A DNA stretch of 64,000 nt. Source: Actinophytocola sp036555685. Lineage in GTDB: Bacteria; Actinomycetota; Actinomycetes; Mycobacteriales; Pseudonocardiaceae. The notes under the pieces were generated by a model. It was not told where the DNA came from, ran no database searches, and worked only from the letters and a program-made list of their open reading frames with translations. The position numbers were made by a program, and so were the translations under genes. Shown one piece after another: positions 1-8,323 of the stretch (position 1 is its first letter; every line of letters begins with the position of its first letter). The DNA is taken from the NCBI RefSeq assembly GCF_036555685.1, contig NZ_DATBKY010000264.1, positions 62,001 through 126,000 of the forward strand. The letters run 5' to 3'.

Positions 1-410
1 CGGGCCGTCGCGACGACGTCGATGCGGGCCGGGTGGCGGCGGATCTCCCGCACCGCCAGCGCCGTCGGGACGGTCTCGCCGTGCACGGTCAGCTCCCCGT
101 GGACGCGGTCCAGCCCGTCGCCGAGCACGCCGTCGAAGTGGATCGTCCGGAAGGTCGCCACGTCGAGCAGCCGCGGCGAGCGCAGGTCCTCGTCCCGGCG
201 GCGGATCCCGGTGGCCAGCCCTTCCGGGTCCACGTCGGCCGTCACGTGCGCCCGGCCGTCCCGGATCGTGACCATGCCCGAGCGGACCGGCATGGTGCCG
301 CGCACCGGCAGGCCGAACAGGCCGTGCGCCCGGAACGTGCACTCGCTGCGCGTCGCCACGATGCGGTACGTGCCCCGCACCGGCAGCTCGGTGATCGCCG
401 GCGCGCTCAT
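1..410 (-). CDS. YceI-family protein, C-terminus cut by the window edge
   Basis: The frame opens at ATG 410-408 and leaves the window, so about 136 N-terminal residues are visible. TYRIVATRSECTF near the start, FGLPVRGTM and DVATFRTIHFDG have the spacing of the YceI fold, a lipocalin-like beta barrel whose characterised members bind polyisoprenoid-type lipids. No signal peptide is seen, so a cytoplasmic location is likely. The ATG overlaps the stop of the upstream gene (ATGA at 407-410), which implies translational coupling in a two-gene operon. The ligand cannot be predicted, and the last strands that would confirm a full barrel lie outside the window. Confidence 0.75.
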   Translation of the reverse strand, partial: MSAPAITELPVRGTYRIVATRSECTFRAHGLFGLPVRGTMPVRSGMVTIRDGRAHVTADVDPEGLATGIRRRDEDLRSPRLLDVATFRTIHFDGVLGDGLDRVHGELTVHGETVPTALAVREIRRHPARIDVVATA

Positions 411-913
411 CGCACACCCGCCGTGGACATGACCCGGTAGAGGTCGACCCGGTCCGGTCCCGGCAGCAGTGCCGGGTCCTCACCGGGCAGCAGCTCGGAC
501 GACAGCACCTCGCGCTGCGCGTCCTCGAGCGCCTCCACCGAGACGGTCTGCATCACGACGATCTTGCTGCGCCGCTCGGGCTGCCACAGCACGATCGACC
601 GCACCGTCCCCGCGTGCTCGTCCATCAGCGGCCCGATCCGCTCGGACCCGGCACGCCGCGAGGCGGCCTCCCTCGGCTCGCTCATCGGCCCGTCGAAGCA
701 GACCAGCGCGGCGACGACCGGGCGCTCGCCGCGCGCGCCGCCGGCCCGGTCGTCCTGGACCACGTACCACTCCGCGGTCGGGTCCGCGGCCGCCCGCTCG
801 GCCGTCGGCCACAGGCTGAGCACCTGCTTGTCGTGCCCCGCCAGCCGGCGCAGCGTGCACACCTCGGCGGCACCGGCGGTGCCGTCCTCGGTTCTTCCGA
901 TTCGCGCGTACAT
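407..913 (-). CDS. Small cytoplasmic protein of unknown function, coupled to the YceI gene
   Basis: This is a 168-residue soluble protein with no signal peptide or membrane segment. ATG 913-911 is chosen because a strong GGAGGTGAG ribosome site lies 5-6 bases upstream. The sequence alternates predicted strands and helices (RIGRTEDGTAG, EWYVVQDD, VVAALVCFDGPM, TVRSIVLWQPERRSKIVVMQ). This resembles a ferredoxin-like or dimeric alpha-beta barrel layout such as ABM or stress-responsive proteins, but no diagnostic residue is visible. It is followed without a gap by the YceI gene (ATGA overlap), so the two probably act together. It lies downstream of and on the same strand as the LuxR regulator, separated by about 110 bases with hairpins. 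Function unknown. Confidence 0.7.
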   Translation of the reverse strand: MYARIGRTEDGTAGAAEVCTLRRLAGHDKQVLSLWPTAERAAADPTAEWYVVQDDRAGGARGERPVVAALVCFDGPMSEPREAASRRAGSERIGPLMDEHAGTVRSIVLWQPERRSKIVVMQTVSVEALEDAQREVLSSELLPGEDPALLPGPDRVDLYRVMSTAGVR

Positions 914-982
914 CGCGCTCACCTCCGTGTTGGTCGGTTGCGACAACACTCGCCGCCACGGAGGTTCCGCGGATCCGGGGAA

Positions 983-1017
983 GTACCGAACCGCGGTACT
1001 CAGGTCCGCCACTGAGT
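983..1017. terminator. Two adjacent inverted repeats between the LuxR gene and the small operon
   Basis: ACTCAG (998-1003) pairs perfectly with CTGAGT (1012-1017) across 8 bases. GTACCG (983-988) pairs with CGGTAC (994-999) across 5 bases. They lie just after the TGA of the LuxR gene on the minus strand and before the next gene, so a terminator is one reading. Stems are only 6 bp and there is no T run. Either repeat could equally be an operator for the small operon. Confidence 0.3.
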
Positions 1018-1022
1018 GCTTC

Positions 1023-3818
1023 TCAGGGCGCGGCGAGGCCCTGCTCGACCGCCCACACGGCGGCCTGCGCGCGGTTGGCGACGCCGATCTTGGCGAGCAC
1101 GTTGCGCACGTGCGTCTCGACCGTCCGCTCGGAGAGCACCAGCTCGCCCGCGATCTCCCGGTTGGACGCGCCGCGGGCGAGCCGCACGAGGACGTCGCGT
1201 TCCCGCGCGGTGAGCGGCACGGCGTCCTGCCGGGCCCGCTCGACCCGACGCAGCACCTCGTCCGCGCGCGCGAGCGCGGGTGCCATGCCGAGCCGGCGTG
1301 CGGTGGTGGCCGCGTCCCGCGCCAGCTTCCCGGCCCGCGCGGGCGCGCGCTCCGCCAGCAGGTCCGCGAGCTCCACCTCGGCCAGCGTCCGGTACGGCAG
1401 CGCGCCGATCCGGTCGTCCATCGCGATCGACTCGGTGAGGTGCCGCTCGGCGTCGTCCGCGCGGCCGAGCGCTCTGGCCAGCACGCCGAGCGGCCGGGAG
1501 GCGGAGCCGGCACACAGCAGCGTGCCCGAGCCGGCCGCCAGGTAGTAGCCGGCACACGTCAGCAGCTCGGCATGGCAGCGGCGGACGGTGTCGAGGTCGC
1601 CGAGGCCGGCCGCGAGCACGCCGGTGCTGGCGACGATCGGCAGCCACCGGCCGTCGCGGGGGAGCGCGGGCAGGGCCGGGCGGACCCGGCCGAAGCACTG
1701 CCAGGCCGCGTCGGCGTCGCCGGCGTGCAGCAGGAACCCGCCGACGAAGGCCTGGCCGATGAGCAGGGACGACGTCTGCTCGGCGAAGCCCCGGGCCGCG
1801 TCGAGCAGCTCGGCGTGCCGGCCTTCGAGCTCGGCGAGCTCGAAGCGCATCGCGAGCACGAGGCCCGGTGTGGACGGGTCCTCGGTGCGCAGCGCGGCCG
1901 CCAGCATCTGCGCCATCTCCGCCTCGGTGGTGGCGAACTGGCCGAGCAGCAACGCGCGTGCCGCGCGCAGCTTGTGCAGGTGCCACTGCGCGATCGGCCA
2001 GCCGAGCCGGTCGGTGAGCAACGCGAGCCGCGCCAGCTCTTCGTCCACAGTGGACAAGGAGCCGAGCTGCCAGGCCGCGTCCACGCGCCACAGGCGGGCC
2101 CACAGCTCGCCGTCCGGCGGGCCGGTAGGGCCGAGCGCGAGCATTCGCCGGGCCAGCTCGAGCCGGTCCGAGACGCCCGCGGGGTGGCTCAGCACCTGCT
2201 GGCGGGCGCGCAGCGCGTCGGCCGTCGCCAGCGGATCACGGGTCTGCTCGGCGAGCTCGAGGGCCTGGCGGCTGGGCTCGTCGGCGTCCTCGCGGCGGAC
2301 GGTGTCGACGGTCGCGAGCGCGCGCTGCGCGAGCACGCGGGCGCGCCATGCCCGCAGGTCGTCCCGCTGTGCCGGCAGCGCGGCCAGCGCGCGGTCGCAC
2401 AGCGCCATGATCGGCACGGACACCGGGCCCTGCACACCGCGCACGACGACCGCCGCGCGGGCCATCAGGTCGGGCCGGTCCACCCGGCCGGCCAGCTCGC
2501 TCGCCGCCTGGCAGCGGCGGGTCGCGGCGTCGATCAGCCCCGCGGCGAACTCCGCGTCCGCGGCGTCGAGCAGCAGCTCGCAGCGCCGCACGACGCGGTC
2601 CGGCCGGTCCTGCCCGGCGAGGACGGTGAGCGCGGCGTCGAACAGCTCGACGGCCCGGTCGAACGCGAGCCGGCCGAGGGCGAGCGCGGCGCCCGCGCGG
2701 CACGCGTCGACGGCGGCGTCCCGGCTCGCGTCGTCGGTGATCGACCGCAGCCGATGGGTCACCGCCTCGCCGGGTAGCTCGCCTGCCTCGATGGCCTCCG
2801 CGAGCCTGCGGTGCCAGGCGAGCCTGCGGGCAGCCGGAACGGTGGCGTAGACGGCCTCGCGGACCAGCTCGTGGCCGGGGACGAGCAGGCCGGCCGCGGC
2901 GTCGACGTGCTCGAGCACTGCTTCCGGCGAGATCCCGCACAGCAGCGCGACGGCCGCTGTGGACCAGTCCGCGCCGATCACCGAGCACGCCCCGACGACC
3001 TCGCGTACGGGCTCGGGCAGCCGGGCGAGCCGCTCGGCCACGATCCCGCGCAGCTGCTCGGGCGCGCCGAGCGGCCACCGCGCCGACGCCGGCGCGGCGC
3101 CCGCCGCGAGGCCGGCCTCGGTCAGGGCGGCGAGCATCTCGCTGACGTACAACGGGTTGCCGCCCGAAGCACGGGCGATCAGCGGCGCCCACGACGCGTG
3201 AGCCGCACCGTCCACAACGGACGCCACCTCGGCGGGGTCCCACGGCCGCAACGTGATCGCCGTCGTCGCACCGTCGCGCCGCAGCTGCGTGACGGCCGCG
3301 CGCAGCGCCTCGTTCCGCTCGTCGTCGCGGTAGGTGGCGAGCACGAGCAGGCCCGCGCGGCCCGTGCTGAGCCCGAGCATCCGCAGTGACGACTCGTCGG
3401 CCCAGTGCAGGTCCTCGAGCACGACGGCGAGCCCGTCGCCCGCCCGGTCGGCGAGCGAGCCGAGCAGCAGCTCGAACCCGCGCAGCCGCTCACCGCGTGG
3501 TACGTCGGGGGAGAGCGCGGTCGGCTCCCCGGCATGCACGTCGAGGCGGGCGGCGAGCTCCGGGTACGGGCGCAACGCCTGCCACCAGGGCCACAGCGCG
3601 GGCGTGCCCTCCTCGGGCATGGCGCGGCCACGCAGCACCGGCACGCCCGCCTCGCCCGCCCGCTCGGTGAGCGCGTCCACGAGAAAGGTCTTGCCGATCC
3701 CCGCCGGCCCGGCGACGAGGACGACCCCGCCGCGCCCCTCGCGCGCGCCCGCCACCGCGCGGTCGAGCTCGGCCAGCTCGGCCACCCGTCCGACCAGTTC
3801 CCGCGACGCGGCGCGCAT
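1023..3818 (-). CDS. Large ATP-binding LuxR-family (LAL) transcriptional regulator
   Basis: A 931-residue protein when started at ATG 3818-3816 (MRAASRELVGR). An upstream extension is open but lacks domain homology and would cross the divergent promoter. Residues 37-44 are a Walker A motif (GPAGIGKT). A VVLEDLHWAD Walker B stretch follows around residue 130, then a long alpha-helical region of TPR-like repeats. The last 63 residues form a LuxR/GerE helix-turn-helix (LTARERDVLVRLARGASNREI, then SERTVETHVRNVL). Family members act as ATP-dependent activators of catabolic or secondary-metabolite genes. It is divergent from the SRPBCC gene with only 40 bases between starts, so it may control that gene, itself or the small operon downstream. 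The inducer is unknown. Confidence 0.9.
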   Translation of the reverse strand: MRAASRELVGRVAELAELDRAVAGAREGRGGVVLVAGPAGIGKTFLVDALTERAGEAGVPVLRGRAMPEEGTPALWPWWQALRPYPELAARLDVHAGEPTALSPDVPRGERLRGFELLLGSLADRAGDGLAVVLEDLHWADESSLRMLGLSTGRAGLLVLATYRDDERNEALRAAVTQLRRDGATTAITLRPWDPAEVASVVDGAAHASWAPLIARASGGNPLYVSEMLAALTEAGLAAGAAPASARWPLGAPEQLRGIVAERLARLPEPVREVVGACSVIGADWSTAAVALLCGISPEAVLEHVDAAAGLLVPGHELVREAVYATVPAARRLAWHRRLAEAIEAGELPGEAVTHRLRSITDDASRDAAVDACRAGAALALGRLAFDRAVELFDAALTVLAGQDRPDRVVRRCELLLDAADAEFAAGLIDAATRRCQAASELAGRVDRPDLMARAAVVVRGVQGPVSVPIMALCDRALAALPAQRDDLRAWRARVLAQRALATVDTVRREDADEPSRQALELAEQTRDPLATADALRARQQVLSHPAGVSDRLELARRMLALGPTGPPDGELWARLWRVDAAWQLGSLSTVDEELARLALLTDRLGWPIAQWHLHKLRAARALLLGQFATTEAEMAQMLAAALRTEDPSTPGLVLAMRFELAELEGRHAELLDAARGFAEQTSSLLIGQAFVGGFLLHAGDADAAWQCFGRVRPALPALPRDGRWLPIVASTGVLAAGLGDLDTVRRCHAELLTCAGYYLAAGSGTLLCAGSASRPLGVLARALGRADDAERHLTESIAMDDRIGALPYRTLAEVELADLLAERAPARAGKLARDAATTARRLGMAPALARADEVLRRVERARQDAVPLTARERDVLVRLARGASNREIAGELVLSERTVETHVRNVLAKIGVANRAQAAVWAVEQGLAAP

Positions 3819-3858
3819 GCGCCAGATTGTCCACCCGCGACCGGGGTACGCCGAACCC

Positions 3859-4275
3859 ATGACGACGTACACGCACACCGCCGAGGCCGACGTTCCCGCG
3901 GACGTCCTGTTCCGCTTCCTCGCCGAGCCGCGCAACCTGCCCCGCTACTTCCCGCAGATGACCGCGGCTGAGCCGGAGGGCGGCGACGTCGTCCACGTGG
4001 CGGCGGAGGTGCACGGGGAACACGTCGAGGGCGAGGCGTGGCTGCACACGCGCGGCATGGAGCGCCGGCTCGAGTGGGGTGCCGAGGGACCGGACGACTA
4101 CCACGGGGAGCTGCAGGTCGATGACCTCGAGCCCGGCCGCAGCCGGATCACGGTCTCGCTGCACAGCGTCCGCGAGGCGGGGGGCGACGAGGTCCAGCGC
4201 GGCCTGGAGGAGGCGGTCGCCGCGCTGACCCAGGCCGCCGCCGCGGACGCCGACCCCGCCGACGGGCCGGGCTGA
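3859..4275 (+). CDS. SRPBCC (START-like) family protein
   Basis: 138 residues, starting at ATG 3859. The opening TTYTHTAEADVPADVLFRFLAEPRNLPRYFPQ is the usual first strand and helix of the SRPBCC/polyketide-cyclase-like fold, a cup that binds small hydrophobic ligands. RLEWGAEGPDDYHGELQV and SRITVSLHSV supply later strands, and a C-terminal helix (EVQRGLEEAVAAL) closes the cavity. The tail is Ala/Asp-rich. It is divergent from the LAL regulator and convergent with the phosphatase gene 30 bases away. No catalytic residue can be named and the ligand is unknown. Confidence 0.75.
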   Translation: MTTYTHTAEADVPADVLFRFLAEPRNLPRYFPQMTAAEPEGGDVVHVAAEVHGEHVEGEAWLHTRGMERRLEWGAEGPDDYHGELQVDDLEPGRSRITVSLHSVREAGGDEVQRGLEEAVAALTQAAAADADPADGPG

Positions 4276-4305
4276 CCGGTCCGTCGTCGATCTTGCCGAT
4301 CGCGC

Positions 4306-5139
4306 TCAGCCGTCGAGCGCGGCGAGGGCGCGCCAGTCGCGACCGTGCCGGATACCCGCGACGAGCGCGAGCAACTCGTCGTGCAGCAGGCCATTCGTGG
4401 CGAGCACCGAACCGTCGCCGGCCAGCACCGGGTTGCCGGCCAGGTCCGTGACGCGGCCGCCCGCCTCGGTCAGCAACACCGGCAGCGGGGCTACGTCCTC
4501 GTAGCCCATTGGCGCGCCCGCGATGACCATCGCGTCCATCTCGCCCTTGAGCAGGCCGGGCGTGTCGCCCGCGGGGGAGAGGAAGACGGTCCGGTGCAGC
4601 GCCGCCATGAACTCGTCGGACCAGGTCCCCGGGTTGCCCATGCCCGTGCGCGCGCCGCGGAGTCGCTCGCGTGAGCTGACCCGGGTCCGCTTCACGTCGT
4701 CGCCCGCGCGCCGCCAGCAGCCGAGGCCGCGGCCGGCGTAGAGGACCTCGGCGCCGACCGGGTGGTTGACCACGCCGATCGCCGGCCCGTGCTCGTCCTC
4801 GTACGCGAGACACGTGGCGAACACCGGGATGCGGCGGGTGAAGCAGTACGTCCCGTCGATCGGGTCGATGACCCACCGCCGTCCCGAGGTGCCGACCGTG
4901 GTGCCCGCCTCCTCGCCGTAGACCTCGTCTTCGGGTAAACGCGCACCCAGCTCGGCGCGGATCAGCTCCTCGACGGCCACGTCCGCCTCCGTGACCTCGG
5001 TGCCGTCGGTCTTGCGCGCCACGTTCGCCGGACCGGCGAAGAAGCGCTCGCGGGCCACGTCGCCCGCCCGGATCGCGAGGTCGACGGCGAAGTCGAGCAA
5101 CTCGGCATCCACCGCCGGGGCGTCGGTTTGGTTGGCCAA
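4306..5139 (-). CDS. Inositol monophosphatase-family phosphatase (IMPase or histidinol-phosphatase type)
   Basis: 277 residues. The Mg2+-dependent IMPase signature is complete: GEEAG (residues 75-79), WVIDPIDGT (residues 89-97, with D92 and D95 as metal ligands) and a C-terminal YEDVAPLPVLLTEAGG in place of the usual WDxAA. Family members remove phosphate from inositol phosphate, histidinol phosphate (HisN), fructose-1,6-bisphosphate or PAPS; the sequence alone does not decide. No his or inositol gene is adjacent. Leu68 is encoded by TTA (4938-4936), a rare codon in such DNA. The gene is divergent from the two-component operon across a 109-base region with inverted repeats. Confidence 0.85.
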   Translation of the reverse strand: MANQTDAPAVDAELLDFAVDLAIRAGDVARERFFAGPANVARKTDGTEVTEADVAVEELIRAELGARLPEDEVYGEEAGTTVGTSGRRWVIDPIDGTYCFTRRIPVFATCLAYEDEHGPAIGVVNHPVGAEVLYAGRGLGCWRRAGDDVKRTRVSSRERLRGARTGMGNPGTWSDEFMAALHRTVFLSPAGDTPGLLKGEMDAMVIAGAPMGYEDVAPLPVLLTEAGGRVTDLAGNPVLAGDGSVLATNGLLHDELLALVAGIRHGRDWRALAALDG

Positions 5140-5159
5140 TCTCCCGCCTTTCGGACACT

Positions 5160-5178
5160 TCCTAAGTAACCATTAGGA
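5160..5178. promoter_or_regulatory. Inverted repeat TCCTAA-N7-TTAGGA between divergent genes
   Basis: TCCTAA (5160-5165) and TTAGGA (5173-5178) are perfect inverted 6-bp arms around a 7-base AT-rich spacer, in the 109 bases separating the phosphatase gene and the response-regulator gene. The half-sites point the opposite way to those of DtxR/IdeR iron boxes. A dimeric repressor site is plausible; the binding protein is unknown. Confidence 0.35.
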
Positions 5179-5218
5179 CTGCCAGCCTTCCCTTGCGGGG
5201 ACGATCGGCGTTCTGCAC

Positions 5219-5234
5219 GGTGATGTGAATCACG
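5219..5234. promoter_or_regulatory. CRP-like palindrome GTGA-N6-TCAC upstream of the two-component operon
   Basis: GTGA (5220-5223), six bases, TCAC (5230-5233), extended by a flanking G/C pair. This matches the core of CRP/FNR-family sites (TGTGA-N6-TCACA in enterobacteria, similar for actinobacterial GlxR/Cmr). It ends about 15 bases before the ATG of the response regulator and overlaps a GTG that could otherwise be read as its start. A chance match to an 8-base core cannot be excluded. Confidence 0.35.
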
Positions 5235-5248
5235 TCGAGGAGGTCGCG

Positions 5249-5962
5249 ATGACCGCGCAGCCACGGGGTCCGGTAGCGGTCGAGGGCGGGCGGCGGAACG
5301 CATTGCGTGTGCTGCTGGTCGAGGACGACGACAACTTCGCCGAGTCCGTCGCGAAGGTCCTCGCCAGGCTGGGGCACGAGCCGACCCGCGTCTCGCACGG
5401 TGGCGACGCCGCGGTCCGCCACCGCGACGCGGACGTGGTGCTGCTCGACCTCATGCTGCCCGACGGCAACGGCCTCGACGTGCTGCGCGGCCTGCGCAAG
5501 GTCACCGATGTGCCGGTTCTCGTGCTCACGGCGGTGGGCGACACCCGCACGCTCGTCCGCGCCCTGCACCTCGGCGCCGACGACTACCTCGTCAAGCCGT
5601 TCCGGGCCGACGAGCTGCTCGCGCGGATCGATGCCGTGATGCGCCGCAGCAAGCTCAGCGACCAGCCGCCGCCCCAGGTGGTCACCGTCCGCGACGTGGA
5701 GATCGACCTCGGCGCCCGGCGGGTCGTGGCCGGCGGCGCCGAGGTCTCGCTCACCGGCACCGAGTTCGACGTGCTCGCCACGCTGGCCCGCCGCCGCGGC
5801 ACGGCCGTGGAGCGGGAGCGGCTGATGGACGAGGTGTACGGCGACGCCTCCCGCGCGCGCAGCCAGTCGCTCGGCGTCCACCTGACCAGCCTGCGCCGCA
5901 AGCTCGACCGCCCCGGCCTGATCGCCACCCTGCACGGGTTCGGCTACCGGCTGGAGGGCTGA
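5249..5962 (+). CDS. OmpR/PhoB-family response regulator
   Basis: 237 residues from ATG 5249, chosen over an upstream GTG (5225) because GAGGAGG lies just before it. The receiver domain (about residues 19-133) has the acidic pocket EDDD, phospho-acceptor D67 in DVVLLDLMLPDG, T94 and K116 (VKPF). The C-terminal winged helix (about 143-237) shows SLTGTEFDVLATLARRRGTAV and the SLGVHLTSLRRKLD recognition helix. Only 1 base separates it from the kinase gene, so they form a cognate pair. The same operon encodes a TAXI-type binding lipoprotein and a cyclase-like protein, which suggests it reports on a small organic ligand outside the cell. Confidence 0.92.
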   Translation: MTAQPRGPVAVEGGRRNALRVLLVEDDDNFAESVAKVLARLGHEPTRVSHGGDAAVRHRDADVVLLDLMLPDGNGLDVLRGLRKVTDVPVLVLTAVGDTRTLVRALHLGADDYLVKPFRADELLARIDAVMRRSKLSDQPPPQVVTVRDVEIDLGARRVVAGGAEVSLTGTEFDVLATLARRRGTAVERERLMDEVYGDASRARSQSLGVHLTSLRRKLDRPGLIATLHGFGYRLEG

Positions 5963-5963
5963 C

Positions 5964-7364
5964 GTGCGCCGCCGGCTGCTGCTCGTGCTGCTGGCGTTCT
6001 CGGTGCTCGCGGTGACGGCCTTCGCCTGGCCGCTGCTGGTGAGCACGGCCTCGGAGCGCACACAGCGGTTCGTGATCACCAGAACGGCCGACCTCGACCG
6101 GATCGCCGACGTCGCGCAGCAGGCCGTGCTGGAGCACGACAACGCCGATCTGCGCGCCGAGGTCCGCGCGTACCACGACCTGTACGCCGACGGCATGATC
6201 GTGGTCGACACGACCGGCAAGCCGCTCGCCGCCGCGGGCCTGTCGATGGACGACCCGGACGTGCCCGAGGCGGTCACCGCCGCGCTGCGCAACCAGCCGG
6301 CCGTGCTGCCGCACGACCTGCGCCCCTGGTCGGCCGACGACGTGCTGCTGGCCGTGCCCATCGGCACGGACACCCGGGTGAGCGGCGCGGCGGTGCTGCG
6401 CTCGTCGGTCGCGGCGGCCGCCGCCGACATCGGCAAGGCGTGGGCGCTGATCCTCGCCACCGCGCTCGCCGCGGCCGTCGTCTGCGTGCTGCTGGCCCTG
6501 CTGCTCGCGCGATGGGTGCTGCGGCCGCTGCGCGAGCTGGAACGCGGCGTGCTCGCGGTCGCGGCGGGGGAGCGCGACGCGCACATCGGCGAGCGTCTCG
6601 GCCCCCGCGAGCTGCGTGCGCTCGCCGGGTCGTTCAACCGCATGTCCGCCGCGGTGACCGCGGCCGCGGAGCAGCAGAGCCGCCTCGTCGCGGACGCCTC
6701 GCACGAGCTGCGCAGCCCGATCGCCCGGCTGCGGCTGACCGTCGACTCGCTGCACCGGCACGTCACGCCCGACGGCGAGGCGGGCTACCGGCGCATCCTC
6801 GCGGAGGTCGAGGAGCTGGAGTCGCTGTTCGGCAGCCTGCTCAACCTCGCCGCCGCGGACCGCACCGCGACCGAGCTCGCGGCCGGCGCCGGCGTCGAGG
6901 ACAGTTGCGACGCCACCGAGCTGCTCGTGGAGCGCCGGGAGACGTGGCTGTCCGCGGCCGACCAGGCGGGCGTGCGGCTGTCCGCGCCGGAGTCGGACTG
7001 CCCGGTACAGCTGGCCCTGCCGGAGACCGAGCTGAAGCAGGTGCTCGACGTCGCCATCGACAACGCGATCAAGTACGCGGGCGAAGGCGCGCACGTGCGG
7101 CTGGACTGCGAGGTCGCGGCCGGGCGCGGGCGGGTCGCGATCGCCGACGACGGGCCCGGCCTGCCGGCGAGAGACCGGGCTGTGGCCACGACCCGCTTCT
7201 GGCGGTCCCGGCGTGACCACGCGAGCACGGGGTCGGGCCTGGGCCTCGCGATCGCCGAGCGGCTGGTCACCGCGCGCGGCGGCACCCTGCACGTGCTGGC
7301 CAACGTGCCGAAGGGGCTGGTCGTGGAGCTGACCGTGCCGCTGGCCGAGGAGGCCGGCCCATGA
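5964..7364 (+). CDS. Membrane sensor histidine kinase (HAMP type)
   Basis: 466 residues, GTG start 5964 preceded by GGAGGG. A first membrane segment (about 4-27) and a second (about 159-186) enclose an extracytoplasmic sensor of roughly 130 residues. HAMP follows (about 187-235), then the HisKA dimerisation helix with phospho-acceptor H247 in DASHELRSPIARL. The HATPase domain has an N box (DNAIKYA, N367), DDGPGLP and GSGLGLAI. It is the partner of the response regulator just upstream. Its stop overlaps the ATG of the TAXI lipoprotein gene (ATGA at 7361-7364), so binding protein and kinase are made together. The binding protein may be the kinase's ligand-presenting partner; this is inference. 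Confidence 0.92.
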   Translation: MRRRLLLVLLAFSVLAVTAFAWPLLVSTASERTQRFVITRTADLDRIADVAQQAVLEHDNADLRAEVRAYHDLYADGMIVVDTTGKPLAAAGLSMDDPDVPEAVTAALRNQPAVLPHDLRPWSADDVLLAVPIGTDTRVSGAAVLRSSVAAAAADIGKAWALILATALAAAVVCVLLALLLARWVLRPLRELERGVLAVAAGERDAHIGERLGPRELRALAGSFNRMSAAVTAAAEQQSRLVADASHELRSPIARLRLTVDSLHRHVTPDGEAGYRRILAEVEELESLFGSLLNLAAADRTATELAAGAGVEDSCDATELLVERRETWLSAADQAGVRLSAPESDCPVQLALPETELKQVLDVAIDNAIKYAGEGAHVRLDCEVAAGRGRVAIADDGPGLPARDRAVATTRFWRSRRDHASTGSGLGLAIAERLVTARGGTLHVLANVPKGLVVELTVPLAEEAGP

Positions 7365-8305
7365 CCGTCACCCGGCGCACGGTGTGCAAGGCCGGCATCG
7401 CGGCACTGGCCGCGTCGCTGGCCGGCTGCGGTTCCGACGGCTACCGCGGTCCGGACCGCACGGTCACGATCGCGGGCGGCCAGCCCGGCGGGTTCTACCT
7501 GGAGTTCGCGCAGTTGCTCGCGCGCGAGATCAACGCGGCCGAGCCCAGGCTGGCCTGCAAGGCGATGCACACCGGCGGCAGCGTCAGCAACATCGAGCTG
7601 ATCCGCGACGGCCGCGCGGACATCGGCGTGTCCCAGATGGACATGGTGCTGTCCGCGCTGGACGGCCGCGACCCGTTCACCGAAGAGGTGCCCGTGCGCG
7701 GGATCGGCCGCATGTACGAGGACTACCTGCAGCTCGTCGTGCGCAAGGACAGTCCGGTGCGCACCGTGCAGGGGCTCGCCGGCCGGACGGTCTCGATCGG
7801 CGCGGAAGGCTCTGGCACGGCGATCTTCGGCGAGCGGCTGTTCGAGGCGGCCGGCGTGCCGTTCGTCCCCCAGAAGCAGTCCCTCGAGGACGCGGCCGAC
7901 GCGCTGGGGCGCGGGCAGGTCGACGCACTGCTGTGGTCGGGTGGCGTGCCGACGCCCGCACTCGCCGAGCTGCACGCGCGGATCCGGCTGCTGCCGATCG
8001 CGTCCGAACTGCCCGCGCTGCGGGAGAAGTACAGCAACGCCTACCAGCAGGTGAACATCCCCGCGGGCGGTTACGACCAGGCCGGCACGCCGACGATCGG
8101 GGTCGCGAACCTGCTGGTGTGCGGGCGGGACCTGCCCGACGACGTGGCCGCCGCGATCACCCGCGTGCTGGTCGACCGAGCGGTGCGCCTGGTGCCCGAG
8201 CACGCACTCGGCGCCCAGTTCCTGGACCGCCGCACGTTGATCGGCCTCTTCGGCGTCCCCATGCACCCGGGCGCATCGACCGCGTACCGCCAACTCCACG
8301 GCTGA
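7361..8305 (+). CDS. TAXI-family solute-binding lipoprotein (TRAP-type receptor)
   Basis: 314 residues. The N-terminus TRRTVCK followed by a hydrophobic stretch and LAGC gives a lipoprotein signal with Cys23 as anchor; the RR pair is compatible with Tat export. The mature part starts with VTIAGGQPGGFYLEFAQLLAREI and continues with HTGGSVSNIELIRDGRADIGVSQ, the hallmark of TAXI receptors that feed TRAP transporters. No TRAP membrane gene (DctQ, DctM or fused form) is in the window. The gene overlaps the kinase gene by 4 bases and precedes a cyclase-like gene. It therefore looks like a sensor component rather than a transporter subunit. The ligand is probably a small carboxylate or amino acid, by family precedent only. 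Confidence 0.88.
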   Translation: MTVTRRTVCKAGIAALAASLAGCGSDGYRGPDRTVTIAGGQPGGFYLEFAQLLAREINAAEPRLACKAMHTGGSVSNIELIRDGRADIGVSQMDMVLSALDGRDPFTEEVPVRGIGRMYEDYLQLVVRKDSPVRTVQGLAGRTVSIGAEGSGTAIFGERLFEAAGVPFVPQKQSLEDAADALGRGQVDALLWSGGVPTPALAELHARIRLLPIASELPALREKYSNAYQQVNIPAGGYDQAGTPTIGVANLLVCGRDLPDDVAAAITRVLVDRAVRLVPEHALGAQFLDRRTLIGLFGVPMHPGASTAYRQLHG

Positions 8306-8323
8306 CGGCAGGAGGTGATCGTC

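Noticed and set aside
5160..5178. Iron box of the DtxR/IdeR type
   Set aside because: The half-sites are CCTAA...TTAGG, the reverse arrangement of the TTAGG...CCTAA iron box, and the length differs.
5225..5248. GTG start for the response regulator at 5225
   Set aside because: It overlaps the CRP-like palindrome and has no ribosome site; ATG 5249 has GAGGAGG directly upstream.
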